DNA of 64,000 nucleotides, taken from positions 434,001 through 498,000 of the forward strand of contig NZ_JALIEA010000017.1 of the NCBI RefSeq assembly GCF_022869005.1, written 5' to 3'. Shown one piece after another: positions 55,099-64,000 of this stretch; the stretch's first letter is position 1, and each line of letters starts with the position of its first letter. Both the position numbers and the translations under genes were made by a program. Source of the stretch: Corynebacterium kalidii (GTDB taxonomy: Bacteria; Actinomycetota; Actinomycetes; Mycobacteriales; Mycobacteriaceae). Under the pieces are notes generated by a model. It was given only the letters and a program-made list of their open reading frames with translations, searched no databases and was not told where the DNA came from.

Positions 55099-56895
55099 AT
55101 GATGCGTGCATTCCGCCGCCCCGCGGCCCTGGTCACCGCGGTGGCACTCACCTCGGCAATGGTCGCCTGCGGTTCCGACGACGGCGTCGAGGAGGCATCC
55201 GACCCTCTCTTCGGGTACGCGCTCCCGCGTCCGATCGTCACCCTGAACGCCGCGAGCAGTGCGGGTGCGGCGACCGACGCGGCGAAGGTCTCCGCCCGGC
55301 TCTACCCGGGCGCCTACCTCACGGGGCCGGACGGCCGCCTGCTGCCCAACACCGACCTGGTGACCGCCACACCGGACCCCGGCAACGGAGACATCGTCAA
55401 CTACCGCATCAGCGACACCGCCACCTACTCGGACGGTGCCCCGGTGGTCTGCGACGACTTCCTGCTGACGTGGGTCGCCTCCAAGTACCCGGACCTCTTT
55501 TCGTCGGACCTGGGCCTGACGGCGCGGGTGAATGACATGACCTGCGACGCCGGTGACCGCAACTTCAGTATCGAGTTCGACCGTGGGATGGGCAGCCGGT
55601 ACCGGGAGTTGTTCAGCGTGGGGGAGGTCCTGCCCTCCCACACCGTCGGTCAGCGTGCCGGGGTCGACGACGTGGTCGCGGCGATCAACTCCGGTGACAC
55701 CGGGCAGCTGGCGGAGCTCGGTGAGACGTGGGCGTCCACGTTCACCGTCGCCGACAACGATCCCGCGGAGATGCCCACCTACGGGCCGTTCCGGGTGGCG
55801 TCGCGGGGGGAGGACGGCTCGCTGGTGCTCACCGTCAACCCCGAGTGGAGGGGTGTGCGTCCGGGCCTCGACCAGGTCGTGATGTGGTCGGGTCCCGGTG
55901 CCGGGATCGAAGGGCCGGACTTCACGCGCCTGGCCGCCGACCACCAGCTGTACGTCGCCGATGTTCCCCCGGAGACCGACCCGGTCTCCGCGGGCCTGGC
56001 TGCCGCGGACACCTCGTCCCCGGAATCCGGGTCGGCGTCGGGCACTGCCACGGAGACCGGCACGGGTGACCCCTCGGAACCGGCGACAGGCAGTGGTGAC
56101 GGCGAGGGCATCCGGGCGGGAACCGACGAGACCGCCCCGGACCTGTCCGACGCGACCGATGTGGCGGGCCGCTTCGCGGTCACCCGCGACTCCGGGACCC
56201 GTGTCGACGGCCTGAGGCTGTCGGAGTCGGGGATCTTCGAGTCCAGGGAGAACCGCCAGGCGTTCGCCAGGTGCGTCGACCGCGGTGCCGTGGCGCAGGC
56301 GGTGAAGGCCGAGTCCGGGATCGCCGTCGACCAGGCGCCGTTCCGTATCGTCGCACCGGGGTCCCAGGAGGGGGAGAACCTCGGCGATGTCGCCGCCCGC
56401 AACAACGACACCGACACCGGACCGACGTCCGACCGGCTCCGCGGGACGACCGTCCGCGTCGGCTATTTCGCCGACGTCGCCCGGTACGCCGCGATGGTCG
56501 ACACCCTGGTCGACTCCTGTGCGGCCGCCGGTGTCACCGTGGAGCCGGTGCCGCTGGGCGTCGGGGACTTCGGTGGGCTCGGTTCGGACTACGACGTCCT
56601 CCTGGAGACCCGGTCGTCCTTCGGACAGAACCCGCAGGTCTCGTTCCCGGCGTCGTCGGGGGCGTCGGGGGCCGCGACCATCCGGAATCTCCGCGACGCC
56701 GAGAACACGCTCGCCGACGAGACCGCGACGATACCGCTGACCGCCGAGCCGCGCTCGGTGGCGGTGGACCAGGGGTTGTCGAATGTCGTCGACAACCCCG
56801 GCGAGACCGGGATGAGCTGGAACATGGACCGGTGGGCCTCCCCGGACTTCCCCGTGGAATCCCGACCGACAACGACCACCGATGACGACCGATGA
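55099..56895 (+). CDS. Solute-binding lipoprotein (SBP family 5-like), orphan
   Basis: 598 aa. A lipoprotein signal peptide ends at SAMVACGSDD, with Met rather than Leu at -3. The mature protein has the SBP_bac_5 pattern (YSDGAPVVCDDFLLTW, SVGEVLPSHTVG, TYGPFRVAS) that usually binds peptides or nickel. A Ser/Gly/Thr-rich linker of about 60 residues (about 298-355) splits the domain. No permease or ATPase genes are adjacent. Its position between secF and apt matches M. tuberculosis Rv2585c, so its partner must be elsewhere or it acts alone. The ligand is unknown. Confidence 0.85.
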   Translation: MMRAFRRPAALVTAVALTSAMVACGSDDGVEEASDPLFGYALPRPIVTLNAASSAGAATDAAKVSARLYPGAYLTGPDGRLLPNTDLVTATPDPGNGDIVNYRISDTATYSDGAPVVCDDFLLTWVASKYPDLFSSDLGLTARVNDMTCDAGDRNFSIEFDRGMGSRYRELFSVGEVLPSHTVGQRAGVDDVVAAINSGDTGQLAELGETWASTFTVADNDPAEMPTYGPFRVASRGEDGSLVLTVNPEWRGVRPGLDQVVMWSGPGAGIEGPDFTRLAADHQLYVADVPPETDPVSAGLAAADTSSPESGSASGTATETGTGDPSEPATGSGDGEGIRAGTDETAPDLSDATDVAGRFAVTRDSGTRVDGLRLSESGIFESRENRQAFARCVDRGAVAQAVKAESGIAVDQAPFRIVAPGSQEGENLGDVAARNNDTDTGPTSDRLRGTTVRVGYFADVARYAAMVDTLVDSCAAAGVTVEPVPLGVGDFGGLGSDYDVLLETRSSFGQNPQVSFPASSGASGAATIRNLRDAENTLADETATIPLTAEPRSVAVDQGLSNVVDNPGETGMSWNMDRWASPDFPVESRPTTTTDDDR

Positions 56896-56902
56896 AGGAC
56901 CG

Positions 56903-57460
56903 ATGAACACCGAGACCGTGAGCAACTACCCGGACGCCAGGACCGCCCTGGCGGCGAAGACCAGGCTGGTCCCCGATTTCCCGAGTGAGGGGATCGTGTT
57001 CCAGGATCTCACCCCGGTCCTGGCGGACGGTGCGGCCTTCCGCACCATCGTCACCGAGATGGCACAGGTGTGCAGCGTCTTCGACGTGGATGTCGTCGCC
57101 GGCCTGGACGCCCGTGGTTTCCTCCTCGGCTCGGCGGTCGCCCTGGAGCTAGGCGTCGGCGTCCTCGCACTGCGTAAGGCGGGGAAGCTGCCGCCACCGG
57201 TGCTGCGCCAGGAGTACGACCTGGAGTACGGGACCGCGGCGTTGGAGATCCCGTCGGAAGGCCTCGACCTGCGGGGCCGCCGGGTGCTCCTGGTCGATGA
57301 CGTGCTCGCCACCGGCGGCACGCTCGTCGCGGCCCGGTCGTTGCTGGAGGATGCCGGCGCACAGATCGCCGGGGTCGCCGTGGCTCTCGAAGTGCAGGAA
57401 CTTGAGGGAGCGAAACGTTTGGGGGACCTTCCGTTGTACGTGGTTTCCCGCGAACAGTAG
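56903..57460 (+). CDS. apt: Adenine phosphoribosyltransferase
   Basis: 185 aa. The PRPP-binding motif is VLLVDDVLATGGTLVAA, and the N-terminal RLVPDFPSEGIVFQDLTPVL is the family start region. It salvages adenine to AMP. I take ATG 56903, with AAGGA 4 bases upstream; ATG 56882 would overlap the lipoprotein gene by 14 bases. Apt next to rel is the conserved arrangement. Confidence 0.94.
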   Translation: MNTETVSNYPDARTALAAKTRLVPDFPSEGIVFQDLTPVLADGAAFRTIVTEMAQVCSVFDVDVVAGLDARGFLLGSAVALELGVGVLALRKAGKLPPPVLRQEYDLEYGTAALEIPSEGLDLRGRRVLLVDDVLATGGTLVAARSLLEDAGAQIAGVAVALEVQELEGAKRLGDLPLYVVSREQ

Positions 57461-57503
57461 GCTTGTCGTTCACACGCTGCACACAGTAGGGAAACGGTGA
57501 GGC

Positions 57504-59774
57504 ATGACGAACGAGAAGAACTCGCTGTGGATGGCCGCGCGGATCGCGCGCAGCCTCACCGGCAAGAGCAGGATCAACCCGGTTCTGGGTCCGTTGATCG
57601 CCGTGCACCGGCGGTACCACCCCAAGGCGGACATCGAGATCCTGAACCAGGCGTACACCACGGCCGAACGCCTGCACGCCGGTGTCACCCGCAAATCCGG
57701 TGAACCGTACATCACCCACCCGCTGGCCGTCGCGACGATCGCCGCCGAGATCGGGATGGACACCACCACGCTGGTCGCTGCGTTGCTGCACGACACCGTG
57801 GAGGACACGGACTACTCCCTGGACGACCTGACCGCCGACTTCGGCGCCGAGGTCACCCTCCTGGTCGACGGGGTGACCAAGCTGGACAAGGTCGCGCTCG
57901 GTTCGGCGGCGGAGGCGGAGACCATCCGGAAGATGATCGTGGCGATGGCACACGATCCCCGGGTGCTGGTGATCAAGGTCGCCGACCGGCTGCACAACAT
58001 GCGCACGATGCGCTTCCTGCCGCCGGAGAAGCAGGCGAAGAAGGCGCGGCAGACCCTGGAGGTCATCGCCCCCTTGGCGCACCGCCTGGGCATGGCGACG
58101 ATCAAGTGGGAGCTGGAGGACCTCTCGTTCGCGATCCTCTACCCGAAGAAGTACGAGGAGATCGTCCGGCTGGTCGCCGACCGCGCCCCGAAACGCGACC
58201 AGTACCTGGCGAAGGTCATCAACGAGATCCAGTCCACGTTGCGTGAGTCGCACATCACCGCCGAGGTGGTGGGGCGCCCGAAGCACTACTGGTCGATCTA
58301 CCAGAAGATGATCGTGCGTGGCCGTGACTTCGACGAGATCTTCGACCTGGTGGGGATCCGCATCCTCGTCGACGAGATCCGTGACTGCTACGCCGCCGTC
58401 GGCGCGGTCCATTCGCAGTACCAGCCGATGCCCGGGCGGTTCAAGGACTACATCTCCCAGCCCAGGTTCGACGTCTACCGGTCGTTGCACACCACCGTCA
58501 TCGGTCCGGACGCGAAGGTCCTGGAGGTGCAGATCCGCACCCATGAGATGCACTACCAGGCCGAGTACGGTATCGCCGCGCACTGGCGCTACAAGGAGAC
58601 CAGGGGCTCGCACCGGGGCGACACCGCAGAGGTCGACCAGATGGCCTGGATGCGTCAGCTGCTGGACTGGCAGAAGGAGGCGGCCGACCCCAACGAGTTC
58701 CTCGACTCGCTGCGCTACGACCTGTCCACCAACCAGATCTTCGTCTTCACCCCGCGTGGCGACGCGGTGACGTTGCCCACCGACGCTACGCCGGTGGACT
58801 TCGCCTACGCCGTCCACACCGAGGTCGGCCACCGGTGCATCGGCGCGAAGGTGAACGGGAAGCTGGTGGCGCTGGAGTCGCCGCTGAAGACGGGCGACAA
58901 GGTGGAGATCTTCACCTCGAAGGACTCCTCCGCCGGGCCGTCGAAGGACTGGGAGAAGTTCGTGGTCTCGCCGCGGGCCCGCAACCGGATCCGCGCCTGG
59001 TTCAACAAGGAGCGCCGCGAGGAGACGCTGGAGAAGGGCAAGGACGTGCTCGCCGCCGAGGCACAGCGCACCGGCATCCCGCTCCAGCGGTTGGTCACCG
59101 CCGCCGCGCTGCGCACCGTGGCGACGCAACTGTCGCGGGACTCGGTGGACGACCTCTACGACGCCATCGGCAAGGGGGGCGTCACCGCCGGCCACGTGGT
59201 GCACCTGCTGCAGGACATCTACCAGGGCGACGCCGACGAGGATGACTCCCCGGTCAGCCCGGCGCCCGCCGTGCGCCGTACCACCCCGCAGCAGCAGGTG
59301 CAGGCCGGGCGCGGTGACGGTTCCGGCGTGCTGGTCCAGGGCAACTCGGACTTCTCGGCGAAGTTGGCGAAGTGCTGTACCCCTGTCCCGGGGGACGAGA
59401 TCTTCGGCTTCATCACCAAGGGTGGCGGGGTGTCGGTGCACCGCACCGACTGCACCAACGCCGAGAAGCTGCACTCCGAACCTGACCGGCTCATCGAGGT
59501 GGCGTGGGCGTCCGACGTCCGCGACGCGGTCTTCGTGGTCACCCTGCAGATCGAGGGTCTCGACCGGACGGGTCTGCTCAGCGAGGTCACCCGGGTGGTC
59601 AGTGAGCAGAAGGTCCCGATCATCGCGACGAGTACGCACGTCGCCGAGGACCGGGTGGCGATGTGCCGTTTCACCTTCGAGGTCTCCGACACCAAACAGC
59701 TGGGCTACCTGATGAACCAGCTGCGCAACGTGGAGGGCGTCTACGACGTCTACCGCGTGACGACCGGAGGGTGA
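57504..59774 (+). CDS. rel: Bifunctional (p)ppGpp synthetase/hydrolase Rel
   Basis: 756 aa. The hydrolase HD domain has HDTVED at residues 96-101, intact. The synthetase domain shows the bifunctional-type motif RFKD near residue 312 ([19 protein letters not shown]). TGS (about 400-460), a helical region, and a C-terminal ACT domain (about 675-750) follow. It makes and degrades (p)ppGpp, controlling growth arrest and stress. ATG 57504 has a weak ribosome site. It ends before a hairpin and the convergent cyclophilin gene. Confidence 0.96.
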   Translation: MTNEKNSLWMAARIARSLTGKSRINPVLGPLIAVHRRYHPKADIEILNQAYTTAERLHAGVTRKSGEPYITHPLAVATIAAEIGMDTTTLVAALLHDTVEDTDYSLDDLTADFGAEVTLLVDGVTKLDKVALGSAAEAETIRKMIVAMAHDPRVLVIKVADRLHNMRTMRFLPPEKQAKKARQTLEVIAPLAHRLGMATIKWELEDLSFAILYPKKYEEIVRLVADRAPKRDQYLAKVINEIQSTLRESHITAEVVGRPKHYWSIYQKMIVRGRDFDEIFDLVGIRILVDEIRDCYAAVGAVHSQYQPMPGRFKDYISQPRFDVYRSLHTTVIGPDAKVLEVQIRTHEMHYQAEYGIAAHWRYKETRGSHRGDTAEVDQMAWMRQLLDWQKEAADPNEFLDSLRYDLSTNQIFVFTPRGDAVTLPTDATPVDFAYAVHTEVGHRCIGAKVNGKLVALESPLKTGDKVEIFTSKDSSAGPSKDWEKFVVSPRARNRIRAWFNKERREETLEKGKDVLAAEAQRTGIPLQRLVTAAALRTVATQLSRDSVDDLYDAIGKGGVTAGHVVHLLQDIYQGDADEDDSPVSPAPAVRRTTPQQQVQAGRGDGSGVLVQGNSDFSAKLAKCCTPVPGDEIFGFITKGGGVSVHRTDCTNAEKLHSEPDRLIEVAWASDVRDAVFVVTLQIEGLDRTGLLSEVTRVVSEQKVPIIATSTHVAEDRVAMCRFTFEVSDTKQLGYLMNQLRNVEGVYDVYRVTTGG

Positions 59775-59779
59775 AGGCT

Positions 59780-59804
59780 CCCGGCTCTCCGGGGATGAGC
59801 CGGG
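59780..59804. terminator. Hairpin between rel and the cyclophilin gene
   Basis: CCCGGCTC/GAGCCGGG with a 9-base loop, between convergent genes; no T-run. Confidence 0.5.
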
Positions 59805-59829
59805 ACGGGCCGGGTACCGGCCGGGACGG

Positions 59830-60666
59830 TCAGGCGTCGACGGTCGCGGTCTCGATCCGGACCTCGTTCACCGGGGCGCCGTCGCCGTTGTTGTCCTGGT
59901 TCTCGCCCTCGTTCTCCTCGATGATCGAGTCGAGGGTGTTCAGCCCGTCCTCGGAGATGGTGCCGAAGATGGTGTAGTCATTGGGGAGCTGGGTCTCGTC
60001 GTCGACGAGGAAGAACTGCGAACCGTTCGTGTTCTGCCCGCTGTTCGCCATCGCCAGCACACCGCGCTTGTACAGGCCCTGGTCCTCGATCTTCTCGCCG
60101 TCCTCGTTCCAGACCGGGTACTCGTCGGGGAAGGTGTACCCCGGACCGCCGGTGCCCTGACCGGTGGGGTCGCCGCACTGCAGGATCTTCATGCCGTCGT
60201 TGACCACCACACGGTGGCAGACTGTGTCGTTGAAGTAGCTCTCCGAGACCAGGTGCTCGAAGCTGTTGGCGGCGCAGGGGGCCTGGCCGTGGTCGAGGGT
60301 GATGCCGATGTCGCCCTTGTTCGTGGCCAGGGTCACGTCGGTGGTGCCGTCCTCACGCAGGTTGTCGGCGCTGGGGGCGGAGACCTGCTTGGTGGCTTCC
60401 CCGGCCTCGTTGTAGGCGCACGCCTCAGGGCCCGTCGGCTGCTCGGGGGTGGTCGGCTGTTCGGTGGCGGCGTCGTCGGCGAGGTTCTCGGCGTCGTCAC
60501 CACCGCGGGTCGCGGCGAAGTAGATGCCGCCGACCATGACGACGAGCACCACCAGGGTGGCCAGGGTGACCCCGAGCGGACGCATCTTCTCGCGGCGGGC
60601 CCGCGACTTCAGTTCCTTGTCGAGATTCTTGAGTGCCGCATCGCGGCGGGAGGAGTTGTCGGACAA
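59830..60666 (-). CDS. Membrane-anchored cyclophilin-type peptidyl-prolyl isomerase
   Basis: 278 aa. The cytoplasmic N-terminus is basic (NLDKELKSRARREK), then one membrane helix (PLGVTLATLVVLVVMVGGIYF). A Pro/Glu linker precedes the cyclophilin domain outside the membrane: the segment GVLAMANSGQNTNGSQFFLV is typical and the catalytic Arg lies in NDTVCHRVV. Expected to help fold exported proteins. The start TTG 60666 (SDNSSRRDAALKN) is the most likely, with GGAG nearby. The gene at this position in M. tuberculosis is Rv2582 (ppiB). Confidence 0.87.
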   Translation of the reverse strand: MSDNSSRRDAALKNLDKELKSRARREKMRPLGVTLATLVVLVVMVGGIYFAATRGGDDAENLADDAATEQPTTPEQPTGPEACAYNEAGEATKQVSAPSADNLREDGTTDVTLATNKGDIGITLDHGQAPCAANSFEHLVSESYFNDTVCHRVVVNDGMKILQCGDPTGQGTGGPGYTFPDEYPVWNEDGEKIEDQGLYKRGVLAMANSGQNTNGSQFFLVDDETQLPNDYTIFGTISEDGLNTLDSIIEENEGENQDNNGDGAPVNEVRIETATVDA

Positions 60667-60746
60667 AGCTCCGTGGCCTTTCCCTCGGGGGTGGTCGTTG
60701 ATCAACGGCACCATTGTTCCACCCCGGGGCCGCATACTCCACCAAC

Positions 60747-60782
60747 GACGCCACCGACTCCACTGACGCCACCGACGCCACT
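60747..60782. repeat. 9-bp tandem repeat in a divergent promoter region
   Basis: Four units of GAC(G/T)CCAC(C/T) in a row, between the cyclophilin gene and the glyoxalase-like gene. Confidence 0.7.
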
Positions 60783-60838
60783 GTCGGGGTGCCGCGCCCC
60801 GGGAGGATCCGTCGTGGGTGCCCGGGCGGCGTACTCGG

Positions 60839-60844
60839 TAGGGT
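60839..60844 (+). promoter_or_regulatory. -10 element of the glyoxalase II-like gene, leaderless geometry
   Basis: TAGGGT ends 7 bases before the ATG at 60852. Confidence 0.4.
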
Positions 60845-60851
60845 GGCGGTC

Positions 60852-61514
60852 ATGGCGAACCTCACTGTGGAAGTACTGCCCACCGGCCCCTTCGAGACCA
60901 ACTGCCTGCTGCTGCATGACGGGGTCGAGGCGACGGTCGTCGACCCGGGGATGGGGGCGGCGGCCCTCGTCGCGGAGGCGGTCGAGTCCCGGGGGCTGCA
61001 GGTGGACCGGATCGTGCTCACCCACGGGCACATCGACCACGTCCGGGACCTTCCCGAGGTCCAGGCGGCGTACGGGGTGGGCTCGTACATGCATCCGGCG
61101 GACAACGTCTTCCTGCAGCGCGAGGTGCTCGACGCGATGGGGCCGACCGGCCAGGCACACGACGTCGCGACGATGGAGACGCCCGAGACGCCGACCCCCG
61201 TGCAGGACGGCGACGTCCTGACGATCTGCGGGGTCGATTTCACCGCCCACCATATGCCGGGGCATTCCCCGGGGTCGGTGATGTTCCGTGGGGTGGTGGA
61301 CGGCCAGGGCCTGGTGCTCGGCGGCGACGTGCTCTTCCGCGGTGGTGTGGGCCGCACCGACCTGCCGTTCTCGGAACCTGCGGAGATGGTGGAGAGCCTG
61401 CGCCGCCTGGTGTCCACCTTCGACGACGCGGACACGGTGGTACCCGGCCACGGTCCGGCGACGACGGTGGGGCAGGAGAAGGCGCAGAACGGGTTCCTGC
61501 AGGGCGTGGTGTGA
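60852..61514 (+). CDS. Metallo-beta-lactamase-fold hydrolase, glyoxalase II-like
   Basis: 220 aa. The metal-binding motif THGHIDHVRD, then HMPGHSPGS, GGDVLFRGGVGRTDLP and PGHGPATT are all present, giving a di-metal site as in the GloB group. Likely thioester hydrolysis; the natural substrate in an organism that uses mycothiol instead of glutathione is unclear. The start ATG 60852 fits the leaderless geometry. Upstream of hisS with a 31-base gap. Confidence 0.9.
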   Translation: MANLTVEVLPTGPFETNCLLLHDGVEATVVDPGMGAAALVAEAVESRGLQVDRIVLTHGHIDHVRDLPEVQAAYGVGSYMHPADNVFLQREVLDAMGPTGQAHDVATMETPETPTPVQDGDVLTICGVDFTAHHMPGHSPGSVMFRGVVDGQGLVLGGDVLFRGGVGRTDLPFSEPAEMVESLRRLVSTFDDADTVVPGHGPATTVGQEKAQNGFLQGVV

Positions 61515-61531
61515 GCGTGTCACCGGGCCGC

Positions 61532-61537
61532 TATAGT
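61532..61537 (+). promoter_or_regulatory. -10 element of hisS, leaderless geometry
   Basis: TATAGT ends 8 bases before the GTG at 61546. Confidence 0.5.
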
Positions 61538-61545
61538 TGGACCCC

Positions 61546-62847
61546 GTGAGTGACACGAACAGCACCGGTTCCACCGGACAGGTCCAGAGGTTCGCCGGCC
61601 CTAAGGGGGTGCCGGACTACGTCCCGCCGACATCGGCGGCGTTCCACGCTGTACGCAGCACGTTCGAGGAGGTCATCCACAAGTCCGGGTACGGCCACAT
61701 CGAGTTGCCCGTGTTCGAGGAGACCGCCCTGTTCGCCCGTGGGGTGGGGGAGTCCACCGACGTGGTCTCCAAGGAGATGTACACCTTCGAGGACCGTGGC
61801 GGACGGTCGGTCACCCTGCGGCCGGAGGGGACCGCCGGGGTGATGCGCTCGGTCATCGAGCATAACCTGGACCGGGGTCAGCTGCCGGTGAAGTTGACCT
61901 ACTCCGGCCCGTTCTTCCGCTACGAGCGTCCCCAGGCCGGCCGCTACCGTCAGCTGCAGCAGGTCGGGGTCGAGGCGATCGGGGTGGACGACCCGGCACT
62001 GGACGCCGAGGTCGTCGCGCTGGCCGACCGGTGCTACCGCGCGCTGGGGCTCTCCGGTTTCCGCCTGGAGCTGTCGACGTTGGGTGACGAGACCTGCCGG
62101 CCGCAGTACCGTGCGACGCTCCAGGATTTCCTGTTCTCGCTGCCGCTGGACGAGGAGACCCGCCGCCGGGCGGAGATCAACCCCCTGCGCGTGCTCGACG
62201 ACAAGCGTCCCGAGGTCCGTGAGATGATGGCGGACGCCCCTCTGATGCCGGACCACCTGTCCGACTCCGCACGTGAGCACTTCGAGACCGTCACCGGCAC
62301 CCTCGACGACATGGGGGTGCAGTACACCCTCAACCCGCGGCTGGTGCGTGGCCTCGACTACTACACGAAGACCTGCTTCGAGTTCGTCCACGACGGGCTC
62401 GGCGCCCAGTCCGGTATCGGTGGCGGTGGCCGCTACGACGGCCTGATGGCCCAGCTCGGCGGCCAGGACCTGTCCGGTATCGGGTTCGGGCTCGGTGTCG
62501 ACCGTACGGTGCTGGCGCTGGAGGCGGAGGGGATCTCCCCGACCACCGGCCGTCGTGTCGACGTCTACGGTGTGCCGATGGGTGCCGACGCCAAGCGCCG
62601 GATGGCGGTGGTCGTGGACCGCCTGCGCCGGGCCGGTGTCAGCGTCGACATGTCCTATGGCGACCGTGGCCTCAAGGGTGCGATGAAGGGCGCGGACCGT
62701 GCCGGAGCCCTTCTTGCCCTGGTGCTGGGCGAGAGTGAGCTGGCGAACGGCACCGTGGTGGTGCGTGACCTCGCCACCCGTGAGCAGCACGAGGTCGCCC
62801 TGGAGGATGTCGAGCAGGCGGTCGCGAAGGCGCTGGCCCAGGGCTGA
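61546..62847 (+). CDS. hisS: Histidyl-tRNA synthetase
   Basis: 433 aa class II synthetase. The motif 2 region is [14 protein letters not shown], and [15 protein letters not shown] is the family motif for histidine binding. The C-terminal anticodon-binding domain begins near residue 340. A polar N-terminal extension of about 20 residues precedes the core. GTG 61546 is preferred over an upstream TTG that overlaps the -10 hexamer. Confidence 0.97.
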   Translation: MSDTNSTGSTGQVQRFAGPKGVPDYVPPTSAAFHAVRSTFEEVIHKSGYGHIELPVFEETALFARGVGESTDVVSKEMYTFEDRGGRSVTLRPEGTAGVMRSVIEHNLDRGQLPVKLTYSGPFFRYERPQAGRYRQLQQVGVEAIGVDDPALDAEVVALADRCYRALGLSGFRLELSTLGDETCRPQYRATLQDFLFSLPLDEETRRRAEINPLRVLDDKRPEVREMMADAPLMPDHLSDSAREHFETVTGTLDDMGVQYTLNPRLVRGLDYYTKTCFEFVHDGLGAQSGIGGGGRYDGLMAQLGGQDLSGIGFGLGVDRTVLALEAEGISPTTGRRVDVYGVPMGADAKRRMAVVVDRLRRAGVSVDMSYGDRGLKGAMKGADRAGALLALVLGESELANGTVVVRDLATREQHEVALEDVEQAVAKALAQG

Positions 62848-62898
62848 TTCGTCAATCGGAGGATTTCTCCGCTCCTGTGCGTTACCCTCGGTTCCGCT

Positions 62899-62924
62899 CC
62901 CTGATATTTATATGTGCATCAGGG
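62899..62924. promoter_or_regulatory. Inverted repeat in the transporter's AT-rich leader
   Basis: CCCTGAT and ATCAGGG separated by 12 A/T-rich bases, 31-56 bases before the ATG at 62955. A candidate operator; this is the most AT-rich stretch of the window. Confidence 0.35.
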
Positions 62925-62954
62925 ATACGAAACTGATATTTCAGGAGTGATTTC

Positions 62955-64000
62955 ATGGATGAATGTTCTTCCTCCGACGGTGAGGATCCTTCCACACCGG
63001 AGAAACGTTCTGCCGTCAATTGGCCCGTGTTCGCAGTCTCTGCGGGGCTGATGACGGCTTTCGTCATCGCGGCGTCCGTGGCGCCGCAGCAGACCGACAC
63101 CGTGATCAACACGGTGAAGGACTGGGTCGCCACCAACCTGGGCTGGTACTACGTCCTGACCGCCGGCATCGTCGTGGTGTTCGTCCTGGTCATCGCGTTC
63201 CGGCGCGTGGGTGACACCAAGATCGGCCCCGACCACGCACAGCCCCGCTTCGGGTTGTTCACCTGGGGCGCGATGCTCTTCGCCGCGGGCATCGGGGTCG
63301 ACCTGATGTTCTTCGGTGTCTCGGGACCGGCGACGAACTTCCTCACACCGCCGGAGACGGCCGAACTCTCCGACGAGGCGGCGCGCATGGCACCGCTGTG
63401 GACGATGTTCCACTACGGGGTGCCCGGGTGGGCGATGTACGCCCTGATGGGCATGGCCTTCGGTCTCTTCGCCTACCGCTACCACATGCCGCTGAGCATC
63501 CGCTCCGCCCTGGCGCCGGTGTTCGGACGGCGGATCCACGGGGCCGTCGGGCACGGCGTCGACGTCGCCGCCGCCATCGGGACCGCCTTCGGTATCGCCG
63601 TGTCGCTGGGCATCGGGGTGGTGTTCCTCAACTACGGGCTCGCCGAGATCTTCGGTATCCCCACGAGCACCGGCGTGCAGGTCGCCCTCATCGGACTGTC
63701 CGTCCTGATCACCGTGGTCTCCACGGTGTCCGGGGTGGACAAGGGCATCCGCCGGCTGTCCGAGCTCAACGTCTGGCTGGCCCTGGTGCTGATGGTGTGG
63801 ATCGTCGTGATGGGCAAGACCGCCGACCTACTCAACGCCCTGGTGCAGAACATCGGCGACTTCGTCGCCCGGTTCCCCTCGATGCTGATGAACACCTTCG
63901 CCTACAGCGACGGGGCGGCCGACCTGCCCGCGGACCAGTGGCAGTCGGACTGGACGCTGTTCTTCTGGGCGTGGTGGATCGCCTGGGCACCGTTCGTCGG
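62955..64000 (+). CDS. betT: BCCT-family transporter, choline type, C-terminus beyond the window
   Basis: 348 codons are visible of an expected 500-700. The hydrophilic N-terminus (about 22 residues) is followed by at least seven helices. The sodium/substrate-specificity segment reads AGIGVDLMFFGV with Asp116: the G-x-D form of the proton-coupled choline transporter BetT, rather than the G-x-G of sodium-coupled betaine transporters such as BetP. Osmoprotectant or choline uptake is likely. ATG 62955 has AGGAG 7 bases upstream. Gene symbol by family only. Confidence 0.82.
   Translation, partial: MDECSSSDGEDPSTPEKRSAVNWPVFAVSAGLMTAFVIAASVAPQQTDTVINTVKDWVATNLGWYYVLTAGIVVVFVLVIAFRRVGDTKIGPDHAQPRFGLFTWGAMLFAAGIGVDLMFFGVSGPATNFLTPPETAELSDEAARMAPLWTMFHYGVPGWAMYALMGMAFGLFAYRYHMPLSIRSALAPVFGRRIHGAVGHGVDVAAAIGTAFGIAVSLGIGVVFLNYGLAEIFGIPTSTGVQVALIGLSVLITVVSTVSGVDKGIRRLSELNVWLALVLMVWIVVMGKTADLLNALVQNIGDFVARFPSMLMNTFAYSDGAADLPADQWQSDWTLFFWAWWIAWAPFV

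Noticed and set aside
54787..56925. 712-residue open frame on the minus strand
   Set aside because: Antisense to secF and the lipoprotein gene; Arg/Gly-rich with no domain.
57051..59639. 862-residue open frame opposite rel
   Set aside because: Antisense shadow caused by high GC codon bias; no family resemblance while rel is certain.
60714..60851. N-terminal extension of the glyoxalase-like protein through the 9-bp repeat
   Set aside because: It would add a DAT/DST repeat; family length and the -10 hexamer favour ATG 60852.

Overview
The window is about 64 kb of high-GC actinobacterial chromosome, and everything in it looks like core genome. A high-GC Corynebacterium is the best fit. The evidence is the DtxR/SigB/GalE cluster, SigA with a Lys/Ala-rich and Asp-rich N-terminus, the AftC and PimA/PatA envelope genes, the coproporphyrin-dependent heme genes, and a gene order that, from memory, follows the Mycobacterium tuberculosis block from about Rv2714 back to Rv2580c. 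The species is not decided. I see no prophage, insertion sequence, CRISPR array, defence island or plasmid gene.

Layout. 1-5.6 kb: the helicase hrpA (C-terminus cut off by the window edge) and the peroxide-defence genes ahpC-ahpD, divergent from oxyR. 5.5-12.3 kb: a DExH helicase with a PAC2-family gene, a DUF4192 gene, galE and dtxR. 12.4-20.7 kb: sigB, dtd, a methyltransferase, DUF3099, DUF3039, a second helicase, a small membrane protein and sigA. 20.7-27.2 kb: ppgK, an inositol-phosphatase-like gene, DUF4193, DUF3093, dut, DUF3710, DUF3159 and an RNA methyltransferase. 27.2-36.8 kb: dxs, RNase D, DUF3000, hemE, cgoX (hemY), chdC (hemQ), msrB and aftC. 36.8-38.2 kb: seven tRNA genes, including a tandemly duplicated Val-Gly pair. 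38.3-48.5 kb: a CopC-like protein, then a long same-strand run thrS, HIT, pgsA, patA, pimA, a LemA-like protein, pdxS, tesB, pdxT, yebC. 48.5-62.8 kb: DUF3817, ruvCAB, yajC-secD-secF, an orphan solute-binding lipoprotein, apt, rel, a membrane-anchored cyclophilin, a glyoxalase-II-like hydrolase and hisS. The window ends inside a BCCT choline-type transporter.

How the parts work together. The PIM genes (pgsA, patA, pimA) and aftC serve the mycolata cell envelope. hemE-cgoX-chdC give the coproporphyrin route to heme without the ferrochelatase. OxyR/AhpCD, MsrB and SigB form the stress layer, and DtxR the iron layer. ruvCAB resolves Holliday junctions. SecDF-YajC drives export. Apt and Rel link purine salvage to (p)ppGpp.

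The most interesting signals are regulatory. At least a dozen genes have a -10-like hexamer only 6-8 bases before the start codon, the signature of leaderless mRNAs. Two short upstream open frames, before dxs and pdxS, run into the start of the main gene. A perfect 19-bp OxyR-type dyad sits between ahpC and oxyR, a SigH-type promoter precedes sigB, and several short tandem repeats lie in leaders or in the sigA coding region. No new multi-gene system stands out, and I do not claim one.
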